Notes: a model not told the origin generated them from the letters alone. DNA of 64,000 bases from UMGS1532 sp045542355 (GCA_045542355.1 JAZQKX010000013.1:12929-76928), one strand, 5' to 3'. Positions 24,942-34,045 are shown, counted from the first letter of the stretch. Program-made: numbers and translations.

Positions 24942-25677
24942 TATTTTAACCCTGTTTCCCGAAATGTGTAATGCTTTCATACACGAGAGCGTTATTGGGA
25001 GAGCTGTAGCTGCGGGTAAGGTGGAAATTAATTGCCACAATATTAGAGACTATACAGTAGATAAGCATAACAGAGTTGATGACGCGCCTTACGCTGGCGG
25101 TATGGGTATGATTATGAGTTGTCAGCCTATATATGATTGTTTCCAAACCCTGTTTGGAGAGCTACCGAAAAAGCCACATACAATATATTTGTCTCCAAAA
25201 GGTAAAACCTTTACCCAAACCCGCGCATGTCAACTTGTTGGATTGCAACATATCGTTTTATTGTGCGGACATTACGAGGGAATCGACCAACGTCTGTTGG
25301 ATGAAATAGTCGATGAGGAAATCTCTATTGGAGACTATGTTTTAACAGGCGGAGAAATACCAGCATTGGTAGTTGCCGACGCTGTTTCAAGACTTTTGCC
25401 TGGTGTACTCTCCGATAATGTTTGCTTCGAGGAGGAGAGCCATTTTTCAGGGTTACTTGAGTTTCCGCAATACACCCGTCCCAACGTCTGGCGGGGTAGA
25501 GAAGTTCCCCCAATACTTCTTTCGGGACATCACGCTAACATAACAAAATGGCGCAGAGAAAAATCTTTGGAGGAAACTTTCAATAAAAGACCAGAAATGC
25601 TCGAAACTGCGAAACTTACCAAAAACGACAAAAAATATCTGGAAACCTTACAAAATGACTCAATGAATGACACATAA
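24931..25677 (+). CDS. trmD: tRNA (guanine37-N1)-methyltransferase TrmD
   Basis: TrmD methylates G37 of tRNAs with a G at position 36 and prevents frameshifting. The SPOUT-family trefoil knot elements are seen: 'YLSPKGKTF', 'LLCGHYEGIDQR' and 'ISIGDYVLTGGE'. The N-terminus 'RIDILTLFPEM' and the basic 'YTRPNVWRG' are diagnostic. ATG 24931 lies inside rimM. It is 248 residues. In most Firmicutes rplS would come next; here it does not. Confidence 0.96.
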   Translation: MRIDILTLFPEMCNAFIHESVIGRAVAAGKVEINCHNIRDYTVDKHNRVDDAPYAGGMGMIMSCQPIYDCFQTLFGELPKKPHTIYLSPKGKTFTQTRACQLVGLQHIVLLCGHYEGIDQRLLDEIVDEEISIGDYVLTGGEIPALVVADAVSRLLPGVLSDNVCFEEESHFSGLLEFPQYTRPNVWRGREVPPILLSGHHANITKWRREKSLEETFNKRPEMLETAKLTKNDKKYLETLQNDSMNDT

Positions 25678-25784
25678 CATACTACAATAATGAAAAATGT
25701 TTAGCATTTTGCACAAATCTAAACTGAAATATTTGTTGAGGATTGGCATAAAATTAGAACTCAAAAAAATCCTTTGCAAATTTG

Positions 25785-25812
25785 TTGACGAATGAATAAA
25801 ATGTGGTATAAT
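25785..25812 (+). promoter_or_regulatory. Sigma-A promoter of ptsH
   Basis: TTGACG at 25785-25790 and TATAAT at 25807-25812, spacer 16. The preceding 107 bases after trmD show only a weak AAAATG/CATTTT hairpin and no good terminator. Confidence 0.8.
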
Positions 25813-25861
25813 AACAATAGTCGATCTCGACTCGATTTTCTTTAGTTAGGAGATTTAAACA

Positions 25862-26125
25862 ATGTACGTAAAAGATGTTGTTGTACAGAATCAGGTTGGT
25901 CTTCATGCCCGTCCTGCTACATTTTTCATCCAGAAAGCTAATGAATTCAAATCTTCAATCTGGGTTGAAAGAGAAGAGAGACGAGTTAACGCTAAGAGTC
26001 TTTTAGGTGTTCTTTCCTTAGGTATCTTAGGCGGTAGCGAAATCCGCATAATTGCTGACGGTGCCGATGAGCAGGCAGCAGTTGACGGTCTTGTAGAGCT
26101 TGTTGAATCTGGCTTTGCAGAATAA
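25862..26125 (+). CDS. ptsH: Phosphocarrier protein HPr
   Basis: HPr passes phosphate from enzyme I to sugar transporters and, phosphorylated on Ser46, controls carbon catabolite repression. His15 lies in 'GLHARPA' and Ser46 in 'NAKSLLGVLSLG', so both phosphorylation sites are intact and this is HPr rather than Crh. The chain is 87 residues. Unusually ptsI does not follow; a tRNA gene does. The matching kinase, hprK, is encoded at 41248. Confidence 0.92.
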   Translation: MYVKDVVVQNQVGLHARPATFFIQKANEFKSSIWVEREERRVNAKSLLGVLSLGILGGSEIRIIADGADEQAAVDGLVELVESGFAE

Positions 26126-26164
26126 TTTAATTAATAAGGGTTAGGTTTGCTTAACCCATAATTT

Positions 26165-26241
26165 CCGGGTGTGGCTCAGTTTGGTAGAGCGCTTGAATGG
26201 GGTTCAAGAGGCCGCTGGTTCGACTCCAGTCACTCGGACCA
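26165..26241 (+). tRNA. tRNA-Pro (anticodon GGG)
   Basis: The 77-base gene has acceptor CCGGGTG with CACTCGG (including the C1-G72 pair typical of prokaryotic tRNA-Pro), D-stem GCTC/GAGC, anticodon stem CTTGA/TCAAG around loop ATGGGGT (anticodon GGG), T-loop TTCGACT and encoded CCA. No separate promoter was seen in the 40 bases before it, so it is probably made from the ptsH transcript. Confidence 0.93.
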
Positions 26242-26242
26242 T

Positions 26243-26275
26243 AAAACCTCTCTATGTATGTAGAGAGGTTTTAAA
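26243..26275 (+). terminator. Terminator of tRNA-Pro
   Basis: AAAACCTCTCTA and TAGAGAGGTTTT, perfect 12-pair stem with a 6-base loop. Confidence 0.85.
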
Positions 26276-26299
26276 TTTATTATAAGCGGGGGGAATATA

Positions 26300-26497
26300 G
26301 TGGATATAAAATGTCCTTGTTGTAGTTCCGAAAATTTAGTAGAGGGTATTATCCGTTCTTCTGATGCGATGCCAATCATATTTGTCAGTAAAGAAGATAA
26401 TAAGAAAATTTTCAATAATAAACATAAGCGCATCAATGCATATCATTGTAAGGAATGTGGCTATATCTCTTTGTTTGCTGACAATTCTAAAAATTAA
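26300..26497 (+). CDS. Small zinc-ribbon protein
   Basis: A 65-residue protein with two CxxC-type knuckles, 'CPCCSS' at the start and 'CKECGY' near the end, which should hold one zinc ion. The spacing resembles small 'nucleic-acid-binding zinc ribbon' proteins common in Clostridia, but no function is known. GTG 26300 is preceded by a strong GGGGGG ribosome site. A terminator follows within ten bases, so it is a single-gene unit. Confidence 0.7.
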   Translation: MDIKCPCCSSENLVEGIIRSSDAMPIIFVSKEDNKKIFNNKHKRINAYHCKECGYISLFADNSKN

Positions 26498-26502
26498 CAA
26501 TG

Positions 26503-26535
26503 AAAAACAGGCTACAATCGTAGCCTGTTTTCTTA
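26503..26535. terminator. Bidirectional terminator between small zinc-ribbon gene and flippase
   Basis: AAAACAGGCTAC and GTAGCCTGTTTT, 12 pairs, 4-base loop, with A- and T-runs that allow function on both strands; the genes converge here. Confidence 0.85.
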
Positions 26536-28146
26536 TGCTAACTTAAATTTGTGCATGATATTGTAAATCTTAGCGCCTAGCGGCAGGTTTTCATAATCTT
26601 CTTTTGACAGTGCGCGAAGTACAATCAACATAGCAAAATATACAATCACACCAATAATTATTGAAAGTAGCGTACTTACAGTATTTCCTAAATCCTTAAC
26701 TGTAAGTGTATAAGTAATATACACTGTTAATCCCATTATAAGCATGGAAATTGTCGGCTTCAGTAGGTGATTTAATAAATTCAATCGAACAGGAACAAAT
26801 TTATTGAGATAATATATTTCCACAACCATAACTATAAATTGATAAATAATAGTGCTTATAACTGCGCTGACGGCACCGTAGTTCATAACTTTTAAAAATA
26901 CGATATTTAACACCAGTTTTATAAAGGCGCCAATTAGTAAAATAATTGCGGGATATTTCTGTTTACCCAGGCCATAGAACACACCGTTGAGCACAAATGT
27001 GATTGCGGCAAAAATCATAGCAATGGTTTGCAACTGCAATAACAGAGCTCCGTCTGAAACAGTGGGGTACAGTAGCATTAATATTGGCTCCGCTAATACA
27101 GTCAGTCCCATAGCACATGGAAGCATTAATAAAATGCTTAAAAACATGGTGTTGGTCAGATTGTCTTGAGCGCCTTTATAATCCTCTTTTTGAATAAGAG
27201 CGGATATAACAGGCACCATTGCGATGAACAATGTTGCACCAAGCGCTAACGGCATGTGGGTAATGGTTTCTGTTTTTGACATAATTCCATACGCCTCGAC
27301 ATTACCTGTGTATAAATTAACAGTTACCGAATCTATATTTCCGCTAAGCGATGAAACAAGGGAAGCAAAAGAAGCAGGAACTGCCAACATTGTAATAGTT
27401 TTAATTAGATTTCTTGTACTTGAGTTTTGAGAATAACTCTCTTGTGAGTCACATTTATAATTAATGTATTTTTTTCTTAGCATATAATGGCTGAGCATAT
27501 ATCCCAAGGAGATAAGAGCGGCAACCGAGGTAGAAATATTACCCGCAGCAGCCATAACAGCTGTATCAGTTCCGATAGCCATATATACAAATGAGATAGA
27601 AAGAAGACAGTTGAAAAACTGCTCAACGATTTCTGAAATGCTGGTTGATTTAAGACTGCCAAGCCCTGTGAAATAACCGCGCAATACCGAGTTTGACGAA
27701 ACAAACATAACTGCGGGTGCTAATGACATAAGGGTGTAAGCAACACCTGGAGCTCCAAACAAAACAACAGATAAAGGTTTTGCAAACAGGAACATAAATA
27801 GAGCCAATATAAAGCCGATTAAGGTGAACATTTTGAAAGCTACACTAAATATTTTATGTGCTCCTTTATAATCACCTATAGCAACTCTCTCAGATACCAA
27901 CTTCGACACAACATTCGGAATACCTATCGAAGAAATAGCAAGTAACACCATGTAAAGCTGATAACCTGTTGAGTAGTAGCCACTGCCAACATTACCAAAA
28001 CCGGGTATGTTAACTATGACAATCTTATAGACGAGTCCCAATACCTTGACAACGATTTGTGCCACTGCTAACATCATGACATTCTTAGTAAAGGAAGTTG
28101 CTTCTTCTTTTTCAATTTTTGAGATTAATTTATTGTTATTTTCCAT
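26533..28146 (-). CDS. MOP-superfamily flippase (SpoVB/YtgP-like polysaccharide transporter)
   Basis: The 537-residue product has about 14 hydrophobic segments and no soluble domain, as in lipid-linked oligosaccharide flippases. 'GFGNVGSGYYSTGYQLYMVLL' style text (shortened) near residue 50, 'IGIPNVVSKLVSERVAIGDY' and 'NSVLRGYFTGLGS' are typical of the SpoVB/YtgP group, which move peptidoglycan or other polymer precursors across the membrane. ATG 28146 follows GAGAGGAT; a longer reading to 28191 has no ribosome site. It is divergent from the malic enzyme gene. Confidence 0.85.
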   Translation of the reverse strand: MENNNKLISKIEKEEATSFTKNVMMLAVAQIVVKVLGLVYKIVIVNIPGFGNVGSGYYSTGYQLYMVLLAISSIGIPNVVSKLVSERVAIGDYKGAHKIFSVAFKMFTLIGFILALFMFLFAKPLSVVLFGAPGVAYTLMSLAPAVMFVSSNSVLRGYFTGLGSLKSTSISEIVEQFFNCLLSISFVYMAIGTDTAVMAAAGNISTSVAALISLGYMLSHYMLRKKYINYKCDSQESYSQNSSTRNLIKTITMLAVPASFASLVSSLSGNIDSVTVNLYTGNVEAYGIMSKTETITHMPLALGATLFIAMVPVISALIQKEDYKGAQDNLTNTMFLSILLMLPCAMGLTVLAEPILMLLYPTVSDGALLLQLQTIAMIFAAITFVLNGVFYGLGKQKYPAIILLIGAFIKLVLNIVFLKVMNYGAVSAVISTIIYQFIVMVVEIYYLNKFVPVRLNLLNHLLKPTISMLIMGLTVYITYTLTVKDLGNTVSTLLSIIIGVIVYFAMLIVLRALSKEDYENLPLGAKIYNIMHKFKLA

Positions 28147-28216
28147 ATAGTATCCTCTCAAAATAGAAAGTACAAATATAATATACCACAAATCTCCAAA
28201 AAAGGCTACATAAATA

Positions 28217-28245
28217 TTGAAAATATTTTATTAATGTGTTAAAAT
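28217..28245 (+). promoter_or_regulatory. Sigma-A promoter of malic enzyme gene
   Basis: TTGAAA at 28217-28222 and TAAAAT at 28240-28245, spacer 17. Confidence 0.65.
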
Positions 28246-28277
28246 TAGCGGGTGAACACTCAAAGAAGGTGGATGTT

Positions 28278-29450
28278 TTGGATATAAAGAAAAAAGCGTT
28301 GGAAGCTCACTATCAGTGGAATGGTAAAATTGAAATAATTTCCCGAACTCCTATAGAGAACAGTGAGCAATTATCTATCGCGTATACTCCCGGTGTTGCA
28401 GAACCGTGTCTTGAAATAAATAAAGATGTAAACAAATCCTATGAGCTTACAAGACGTAGCAATCTGGTTGCAGTTGTAACTGATGGCACTGCGGTGTTGG
28501 GACTTGGTGATATCGGACCTGAGGCAGGAATGCCTGTTATGGAGGGCAAATGTTGTTTGTTTAAAGAGTTCGGCGGAGTAGATGCTTTCCCACTTTGTAT
28601 AAAGTCTAAAGATGTAGAGGAGATTGTCAGGACTGTATATCTGCTTTCGGGTAGCTTTGGCGGTATCAACCTTGAGGATATATCGGCGCCGCGTTGCTTT
28701 GAAATTGAGAGAAAATTAAAGGAATTGTGCGACATTCCTGTTTTTCACGATGACCAACACGGCACAGCAATAGTTGTTGGAGCGGCTCTTATTAATGCTC
28801 TAAAGCTTGTTGGCAAACCTATTGAGTCGGCTAAATGCGTGATAAACGGAGCTGGTTCTGCTGGTATTGCTATTGGTAAACATTTAATTAAGTTGGGTGT
28901 TAAAAATCTCACAATGGTAGACCGCTTCGGTATAATATGCGAGGGTGACCCACAGCTGAATGATGCACAGCGTGAGATGAGTGTTGTTACCAATCGCAAT
29001 AAAGAAGTAGGTAATTTGGCTGATGCTATCAGAAATGCGGATGTTTTTATTGGTGTATCTGCTCCTAATGTTGTTAGCGAAGACATGATAAAATCAATGA
29101 ATCCTGATGCTATTGTATTCCCAATGGCTAACCCTGTACCCGAGATAATGCCAGATTTGGCCTTAAAAGCAGGTGCAAGAATTGTTGGTACAGGTCGTTC
29201 AGATTTCCAGAATCAGATTAACAATGTTTGTGCTTTTCCTGGTATTTTTCGCGGTGCATTGGATGTCAGAGCCAGTGACATTAACGATGAAATGAAGATG
29301 GCAGCATCGATTGCTATTGCATCTTTGGTAAGCGATTCTGAACTTTCAGAAGATTATATTATACCAAAAGCCTTCGACAAGCGGGTAGGAAAGGCGGTTG
29401 CAGAAGCAGTGTCAAAAGCCGCCAAAGAATCCGGAGTTGCCAGAATCTAA
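28278..29450 (+). CDS. NAD(P)-dependent malic enzyme
   Basis: Malic enzyme decarboxylates malate to pyruvate with reduction of NAD(P). The N-terminal part shows 'LSIAYTPGVAEPCLEI' and 'VVTDGTAVLGLGDIGPEAGMPV'; the metal site is in 'PVFHDDQHGTAIV'; the Rossmann loop is 'VINGAGSAGIAIGKHL'; and 'VSAPNVVSEDM' and 'FPMANPVPEI' close it. At 390 residues it is the short prokaryotic form without a phosphotransacetylase domain. TTG 28278 fits AAGGTGG at 28266-28272; GTG 28269 is too close. Cofactor preference cannot be told. Confidence 0.92.
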   Translation: MDIKKKALEAHYQWNGKIEIISRTPIENSEQLSIAYTPGVAEPCLEINKDVNKSYELTRRSNLVAVVTDGTAVLGLGDIGPEAGMPVMEGKCCLFKEFGGVDAFPLCIKSKDVEEIVRTVYLLSGSFGGINLEDISAPRCFEIERKLKELCDIPVFHDDQHGTAIVVGAALINALKLVGKPIESAKCVINGAGSAGIAIGKHLIKLGVKNLTMVDRFGIICEGDPQLNDAQREMSVVTNRNKEVGNLADAIRNADVFIGVSAPNVVSEDMIKSMNPDAIVFPMANPVPEIMPDLALKAGARIVGTGRSDFQNQINNVCAFPGIFRGALDVRASDINDEMKMAASIAIASLVSDSELSEDYIIPKAFDKRVGKAVAEAVSKAAKESGVARI

Positions 29451-29496
29451 AAAACACACAAAGTTTTAAAAGAATTTATTCATAATATTATAATTT

Positions 29497-29533
29497 GAGT
29501 TTGCTTTTTTATTAAAAGCAGACTCTTTTTTTA
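29497..29533 (+). terminator. Terminator after malic enzyme gene
   Basis: GAGTTTGCTTTT and AAAAGCAGACTC (one G-T type mismatch) then TTTTTTT. Between here and mazF, 170 A/T-rich bases hold no antitoxin-sized frame and no clear promoter. Confidence 0.85.
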
Positions 29534-29704
29534 TTACTTTCACTCCATGGAATTTTTTGGAATATATTGTAATAAAAATCTATGTTTAAAGACAAAGTAA
29601 TCAGTCAAATATATTAACGAACGAAATAGTAATCCAAAAAAATTTACGGCGAAATGCCTGGATATACATAGTAGCTTCGTCGTAGCTAAAGTGAGTGAAA
29701 TAGA

Positions 29705-30058
29705 ATGAATATTAAACGCGGTGAAATTTATTATGCGGATTTAAGCCCTGTTATTGGCTCGGAACAGGGGGGAGTGAGACCTGTTCTGATAGTACAAAAT
29801 GATGTAGGCAACAGATATAGTCCTACAGTTATTGCTGCCGCCATCACTAGTCAAAAGGAAAAGAATAATCTTCCAACTCACATAAAGGTGAATGCCGATG
29901 GTTGTGGACTTGCAAAGGATTCTATAGTTTTATTGGAACAGGTGCGCACTATTGACAAGCAGCGGCTCAAAGAGAGAATGGGTAGCTTAGGTATTGAAAC
30001 TATGGATATGGTAAATCACGCTTTGTCGGTTAGTTTCGGACTTAATGAGACGCAATAA
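29705..30058 (+). CDS. mazF: MazF/NdoA-type endoribonuclease toxin
   Basis: MazF cuts single-stranded mRNA at short motifs. The 117 residues carry 'RGEIYYADLSPVIGSEQGGVRP' style text (start shown in part), 'VIAAAITSQ', 'KDSIVLLEQVRTIDKQRL' and match the chromosomal NdoA type. The usual upstream antitoxin (EndoAI/MazE) and alr are absent; nothing between 29451 and 29704 encodes one. The ribosome site is weak (GTGAGTG), which may keep production low. Confidence 0.88.
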   Translation: MNIKRGEIYYADLSPVIGSEQGGVRPVLIVQNDVGNRYSPTVIAAAITSQKEKNNLPTHIKVNADGCGLAKDSIVLLEQVRTIDKQRLKERMGSLGIETMDMVNHALSVSFGLNETQ

Positions 30059-30083
30059 ATATTTATAAAATTAATAATAATGA

Positions 30084-30112
30084 TTGAACTCTTCTTAGAT
30101 TTGTTGTAAAAT
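30084..30112 (+). promoter_or_regulatory. Sigma-A promoter of pcrA
   Basis: TTGAAC at 30084-30089 and TAAAAT at 30107-30112, spacer 17, 28 bases before the pcrA start. Confidence 0.65.
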
Positions 30113-30140
30113 AAAATGATAGAAAGTATATGGTGATTTT

Positions 30141-32534
30141 ATGACAATTAAAGAAGAGTTTATTAATATCAGAAAGCAGATTATAGAGAGGGATTTTTCC
30201 CGTATGAATGATATGCAGCTTAAAGCTGTTACGGCAACAAAGGGTCCCGTATTGATTCTTGCTGGGGCCGGTAGCGGTAAAACCACTGTTCTTGTTAACA
30301 GAATTGCAAATCTTATTAAATACGGCGATGCCTATAATACCACCGATACTGGGGACATTAATGAAAATTTATTAAATATTGCTAAAGAATGTCTTGAAAC
30401 AGATGATTTTGACGGCAAGTTATTCTCTTATAACCCCGTTAAACCTTGGGAGATTTTAGCAATCACCTTTACAAATAAAGCCGCTGGTGAGCTTAAGGAA
30501 CGTATTGCTACTAAATTGGGGGACAGCGCTACATATATCAAAACAGGCACTTTCCATTCAATTTGCTCTAAGATTCTTCGTCGCGACGGAGACCGTTTAG
30601 GCTACGACAGAAATTATACTATTTACGATACCGACGACCAGAAGCGGGTAATGAAGGACGTTTGCAAACAGTTAGGAATAGACGAAAAGCAGATTCAGCC
30701 AAAGACAATTCTTAACGAAATCAGCCATGCAAAGGACAGGCTTTTATCACCGGATGATTTTGCAAAAGAAGTAGGTGTTGACGTACGTCTTAGATACATA
30801 TCTAAGGCATACTATAAATACCAAGAAAATCTTTTAAAAGCCAATGCCATGGATTTTGACGACTTAATATACAATACAGTCAGATTATTCCAAGAAAACA
30901 CCGATGTTTTAGATTACTACAGAGACCGAATTAAATACATAATGGTGGATGAATATCAGGATACCAACCCTGCTCAATATATGATGGTTAAGTTGTTAGC
31001 TGAGAAAAGCAGAAATATATGCGTTGTTGGTGATGATGACCAGAGTATTTATAAATTCCGTGGTGCAACCATTGAAAATATTCTGAATTTTGAAAAGCAT
31101 TATCCCGATGCATTGGTTATCAGACTTGAGCAGAACTACCGTTCTACCCAGAATATATTGGATGCCGCTAACGCTGTTATATCCAATAACATGGATCGCA
31201 AGGGAAAAAGTCTCTGGACTTCTAATGGAACAGGTGAAAAGATAAGCGCAGTCACGGCTGAAAACGAAGCTGATGAAGCGCGATTTGTTTCTGAAGAAGT
31301 TTTACTGCACGTAAAAAACGGCGGTAAATTCAGCGATTGCGCCATACTTTATCGCATGAATGCTCAATCAAATGCCATTGAAAATGTATTCGTTCGTTCA
31401 GGTATACCATATAAGGTTATTGGCGGTTTGCGATTCTACGACCGCAAGGAAATTAAGGATGTAATTTCTTATCTCAATGTTATTAATAACCCCAGCGATA
31501 ATGTGCGTCTCCGTAGAATAATCAATGAGCCTAAGCGTGGAATTGGAAATACCACCGTTGAAAACGCTTTAAGCATATCGGATTCTTTAGGATTATCACT
31601 CTTTGAAGTATTTGAAAATGCTGAAAACTATCCCTCAATATCCAGAGCCGCAGGAAAACTAAAGGAGTTCTGCGGAGTTATCCGTGATCTGCAATCCGAC
31701 ATAGAAGTTTTAAATCTGCACGAACTTCTTAAAGAGATGCTGGAGAAAACAGGATACAATCTTTATCTGGCGACTTTACCTCCCGACGAAAGCGACCGTG
31801 GAGAAAACGTGCAGGAATTGATTTCCTCTGTTATGCAATATGAGGAGGAGAACGAAAACGCAACCTTGTCCGGATTCTTGGAAGAGGTATCCCTTATCAG
31901 CGATATTGATTCCTACGAAGAGGGTGCTGATGCAACCGTTCTCATGACACTTCATTCTGCTAAGGGGTTGGAATTCGACACTGTATTTCTCATAGGTATG
32001 GAGGAGGGGATTTTTCCTGGCAATCAGACTATCTACGGCGGTCCTGAGGAGATGGAGGAAGAACGCCGCATTGCTTATGTTGGAATTACAAGAGCCAAGA
32101 GAAAGCTGTATGTTACAAATGCATATAGGCGTATGCTCTACGGTCAGACAAGCTATAACAGGGCTTCCAGATTTTTTAACGAAATTCCTACGTTTTTATG
32201 CGATATTTGCAGTAGAGTGCAAAACGGAAATGATATCTTTGGAGATAGCTATTCTCCAAGAGCTGCATACTCAGGTTATCAGAAGAGAAATAACTACGTT
32301 TCTAACTCAGCAGTTTCCCGTCCGCAATTCAATACCCAACGTGCCGAAACTAAAAGAAATCTCCCAAGCGGTCAAAAGTTTTCTGAGGGTGATACAGTGG
32401 TCCATTCAGTATTTGGCGAGGGAACCGTTCTTAAAGCTACACCTATGGGTAATGATACATTGCTTGAGATTAACTTTATCTCGGCAGGAAACAAGAAATT
32501 AATGGCGGCTTTTGCCAAACTTAAGAAGGTGTAG
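30141..32534 (+). CDS. pcrA: ATP-dependent DNA helicase PcrA/UvrD
   Basis: A superfamily 1A 3'-5' helicase in repair and replication. Walker A 'AGAGSGKTT' is at residues 41-49; 'TFTNKAAGEL' (Ia), 'VDEYQDTNPAQ' (II), 'VVGDDDQSIYKFRGA' (III), 'RLEQNYRST' (IV), 'TLHSAKGLEFDTVF' (V) and 'YVGITRAK' (VI) follow in order. The last ~65 residues form the Tudor-like RNA polymerase-binding domain ('GDTVVHSVFGEGTVL'). Its 797 residues include an insertion of about 35 residues between motifs I and Ia. The next gene begins two bases after the stop. Confidence 0.96.
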   Translation: MTIKEEFINIRKQIIERDFSRMNDMQLKAVTATKGPVLILAGAGSGKTTVLVNRIANLIKYGDAYNTTDTGDINENLLNIAKECLETDDFDGKLFSYNPVKPWEILAITFTNKAAGELKERIATKLGDSATYIKTGTFHSICSKILRRDGDRLGYDRNYTIYDTDDQKRVMKDVCKQLGIDEKQIQPKTILNEISHAKDRLLSPDDFAKEVGVDVRLRYISKAYYKYQENLLKANAMDFDDLIYNTVRLFQENTDVLDYYRDRIKYIMVDEYQDTNPAQYMMVKLLAEKSRNICVVGDDDQSIYKFRGATIENILNFEKHYPDALVIRLEQNYRSTQNILDAANAVISNNMDRKGKSLWTSNGTGEKISAVTAENEADEARFVSEEVLLHVKNGGKFSDCAILYRMNAQSNAIENVFVRSGIPYKVIGGLRFYDRKEIKDVISYLNVINNPSDNVRLRRIINEPKRGIGNTTVENALSISDSLGLSLFEVFENAENYPSISRAAGKLKEFCGVIRDLQSDIEVLNLHELLKEMLEKTGYNLYLATLPPDESDRGENVQELISSVMQYEEENENATLSGFLEEVSLISDIDSYEEGADATVLMTLHSAKGLEFDTVFLIGMEEGIFPGNQTIYGGPEEMEEERRIAYVGITRAKRKLYVTNAYRRMLYGQTSYNRASRFFNEIPTFLCDICSRVQNGNDIFGDSYSPRAAYSGYQKRNNYVSNSAVSRPQFNTQRAETKRNLPSGQKFSEGDTVVHSVFGEGTVLKATPMGNDTLLEINFISAGNKKLMAAFAKLKKV

Positions 32535-32535
32535 C

Positions 32536-33015
32536 ATGGGTAAGGAAGCTAAGACCAACGCTGTTCGTATTCTTGAGAAAGCCAATATTAAGTTTAGTGT
32601 AAACAATTATGTTTGCGGGGAATTTGTTGATGCTGTTAAAATTGCGGATATGCTTTCCCAGCCATATGAATCTTCCTATAAAACATTAGTGGCACAAGGG
32701 AGAAGCACACGGAATTATTTTGTGTTCTGCGTTCCTATTGCCGAGGAGCTTGACTTAAAAAAAGCGGCAAAATGTGTTGGTGAAAAATCTGTTGCCTTGA
32801 TTCATGTTAAGGACATAACCCCTGTGACGGGATACATTAGAGGCGGTTGTACGCCTATCGGCATGAAAAAACATTATGTAACAGTAATAGATAAAACTGC
32901 TGAAAAATTTCCCGAAATAATTATAAGCGGTGGTAAAATCGGTGTTCAGCTTTTACTTAATCCATACGACCTTTCTAAGATAACCGATGCGACCTTTGCT
33001 GATATAGTTTTGTGA
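32536..33015 (+). CDS. ybaK: Cys-tRNA(Pro)/Cys-tRNA(Cys) deacylase YbaK/EbsC
   Basis: YbaK hydrolyses cysteine wrongly attached to tRNA-Pro. The 159 residues show 'KTNAVRILEKANIKFSVNNY', 'ESSYKTLVAQG', 'CVGEKSVALIHVKDITPVTGY' (shortened here) and 'GGCTPIGMKKHYVTVID', with the catalytic lysine in the second stretch. ATG 32536 follows AAGGTG inside the end of pcrA. It is likely in one transcript with pcrA. Confidence 0.92.
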   Translation: MGKEAKTNAVRILEKANIKFSVNNYVCGEFVDAVKIADMLSQPYESSYKTLVAQGRSTRNYFVFCVPIAEELDLKKAAKCVGEKSVALIHVKDITPVTGYIRGGCTPIGMKKHYVTVIDKTAEKFPEIIISGGKIGVQLLLNPYDLSKITDATFADIVL

Positions 33016-33034
33016 GAAAATGAGGAGACTTGAA

Positions 33035-34045
33035 ATGAACGAGATTATAATGTCTGTTGGTATCGTGGCATACAACGAGGAGGATTTTATTCCCTCGTTA
33101 TTGTCTGATATACTGGCTCAGGATTTTCCAAAGAAACAGATAGAACTGCTGTTTATAAATAGTATGTCAACAGACGGAACAGTTGGAATTTTTAAGGAAT
33201 TCAAGGAAAACCATGGTGAAGAATATAAAAACATTTTAGTTCTCGACAATCCTCTTAAAAATCAAGCGAGTGGTTGGAATGTTGCTATTGATAATTTCAG
33301 TGGTGATGCCTTGATAAGACTTGATGCACATGCCAAAATCACTCAAGATTTTATCAGACATAATGCCGAATGCTTATGCTCTGGTGAAATGGTTTGCGGT
33401 GGCATGAGACCTAATATTATAAAGAATGCTACTGCTCTCAAAAATTTAGTTTTACTTGCCGATACCTCAATGTTCGGAGGTAGCTTTGGTAAATATCACA
33501 ACAGCGATAAGAAAAGCTATGTAGATACTTTGTTTCACGGATGCTATCGCAAAGAAGTAATTGAAAAGGTGGGACACTTCAACCCTGAGTTGGGTAGAAC
33601 TGAGGATAATGATTTCCATCAGCGTGTTCGCCAGGCAGGATATAAAATCTGCTATGACCCGCAAATTAAATCTTATCAGTATTCAAGAGGTAGTATTATC
33701 GGATCTGTTCGCCAAAAATACGGTAACGGATTTTGGATTGGAAGAACAACTGCAGTTAATCCTAAATGTATTTCTCTTTTCCATTTTGTACCCTTTTTAT
33801 TTGTCCTTGCAATAATCGGAACGTCAGTGATTGGTGCACTATGGACTTGGGCTTTGTTTGCTTTGCTGATAGCGGCATACGGATTTGTTAATATTGCATT
33901 AAGTCTTATTTCGATTATTTCCGCTAAACCTTTTCACCTTGTTAATTTATTGCTTCCAATTATGTTTTTGGCATTGCATTTAGCCTATGGAATCGGAACG
34001 ATAATGGGATTTATCAGCATATTAACTCGTAATCCAAAAAGGTAA
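33035..34045 (+). CDS. Glycosyltransferase family 2, ExoA-like
   Basis: The GT-A domain (about residues 1-230) begins 'SVGIVAYNEEDFIPSLLSDI' and carries the metal-binding 'RLDAHAKI' (DxD type) and 'RTEDNDFHQRVRQAGY'. Three to four hydrophobic helices follow. This is the layout of ExoA, a succinoglycan-type membrane glycosyltransferase that adds a sugar to a lipid-linked chain. The sugar and polymer are unknown; no polysaccharide cluster surrounds it. ATG 33035 is chosen for GAGGAG six bases upstream. Confidence 0.85.
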   Translation: MNEIIMSVGIVAYNEEDFIPSLLSDILAQDFPKKQIELLFINSMSTDGTVGIFKEFKENHGEEYKNILVLDNPLKNQASGWNVAIDNFSGDALIRLDAHAKITQDFIRHNAECLCSGEMVCGGMRPNIIKNATALKNLVLLADTSMFGGSFGKYHNSDKKSYVDTLFHGCYRKEVIEKVGHFNPELGRTEDNDFHQRVRQAGYKICYDPQIKSYQYSRGSIIGSVRQKYGNGFWIGRTTAVNPKCISLFHFVPFLFVLAIIGTSVIGALWTWALFALLIAAYGFVNIALSLISIISAKPFHLVNLLLPIMFLALHLAYGIGTIMGFISILTRNPKR

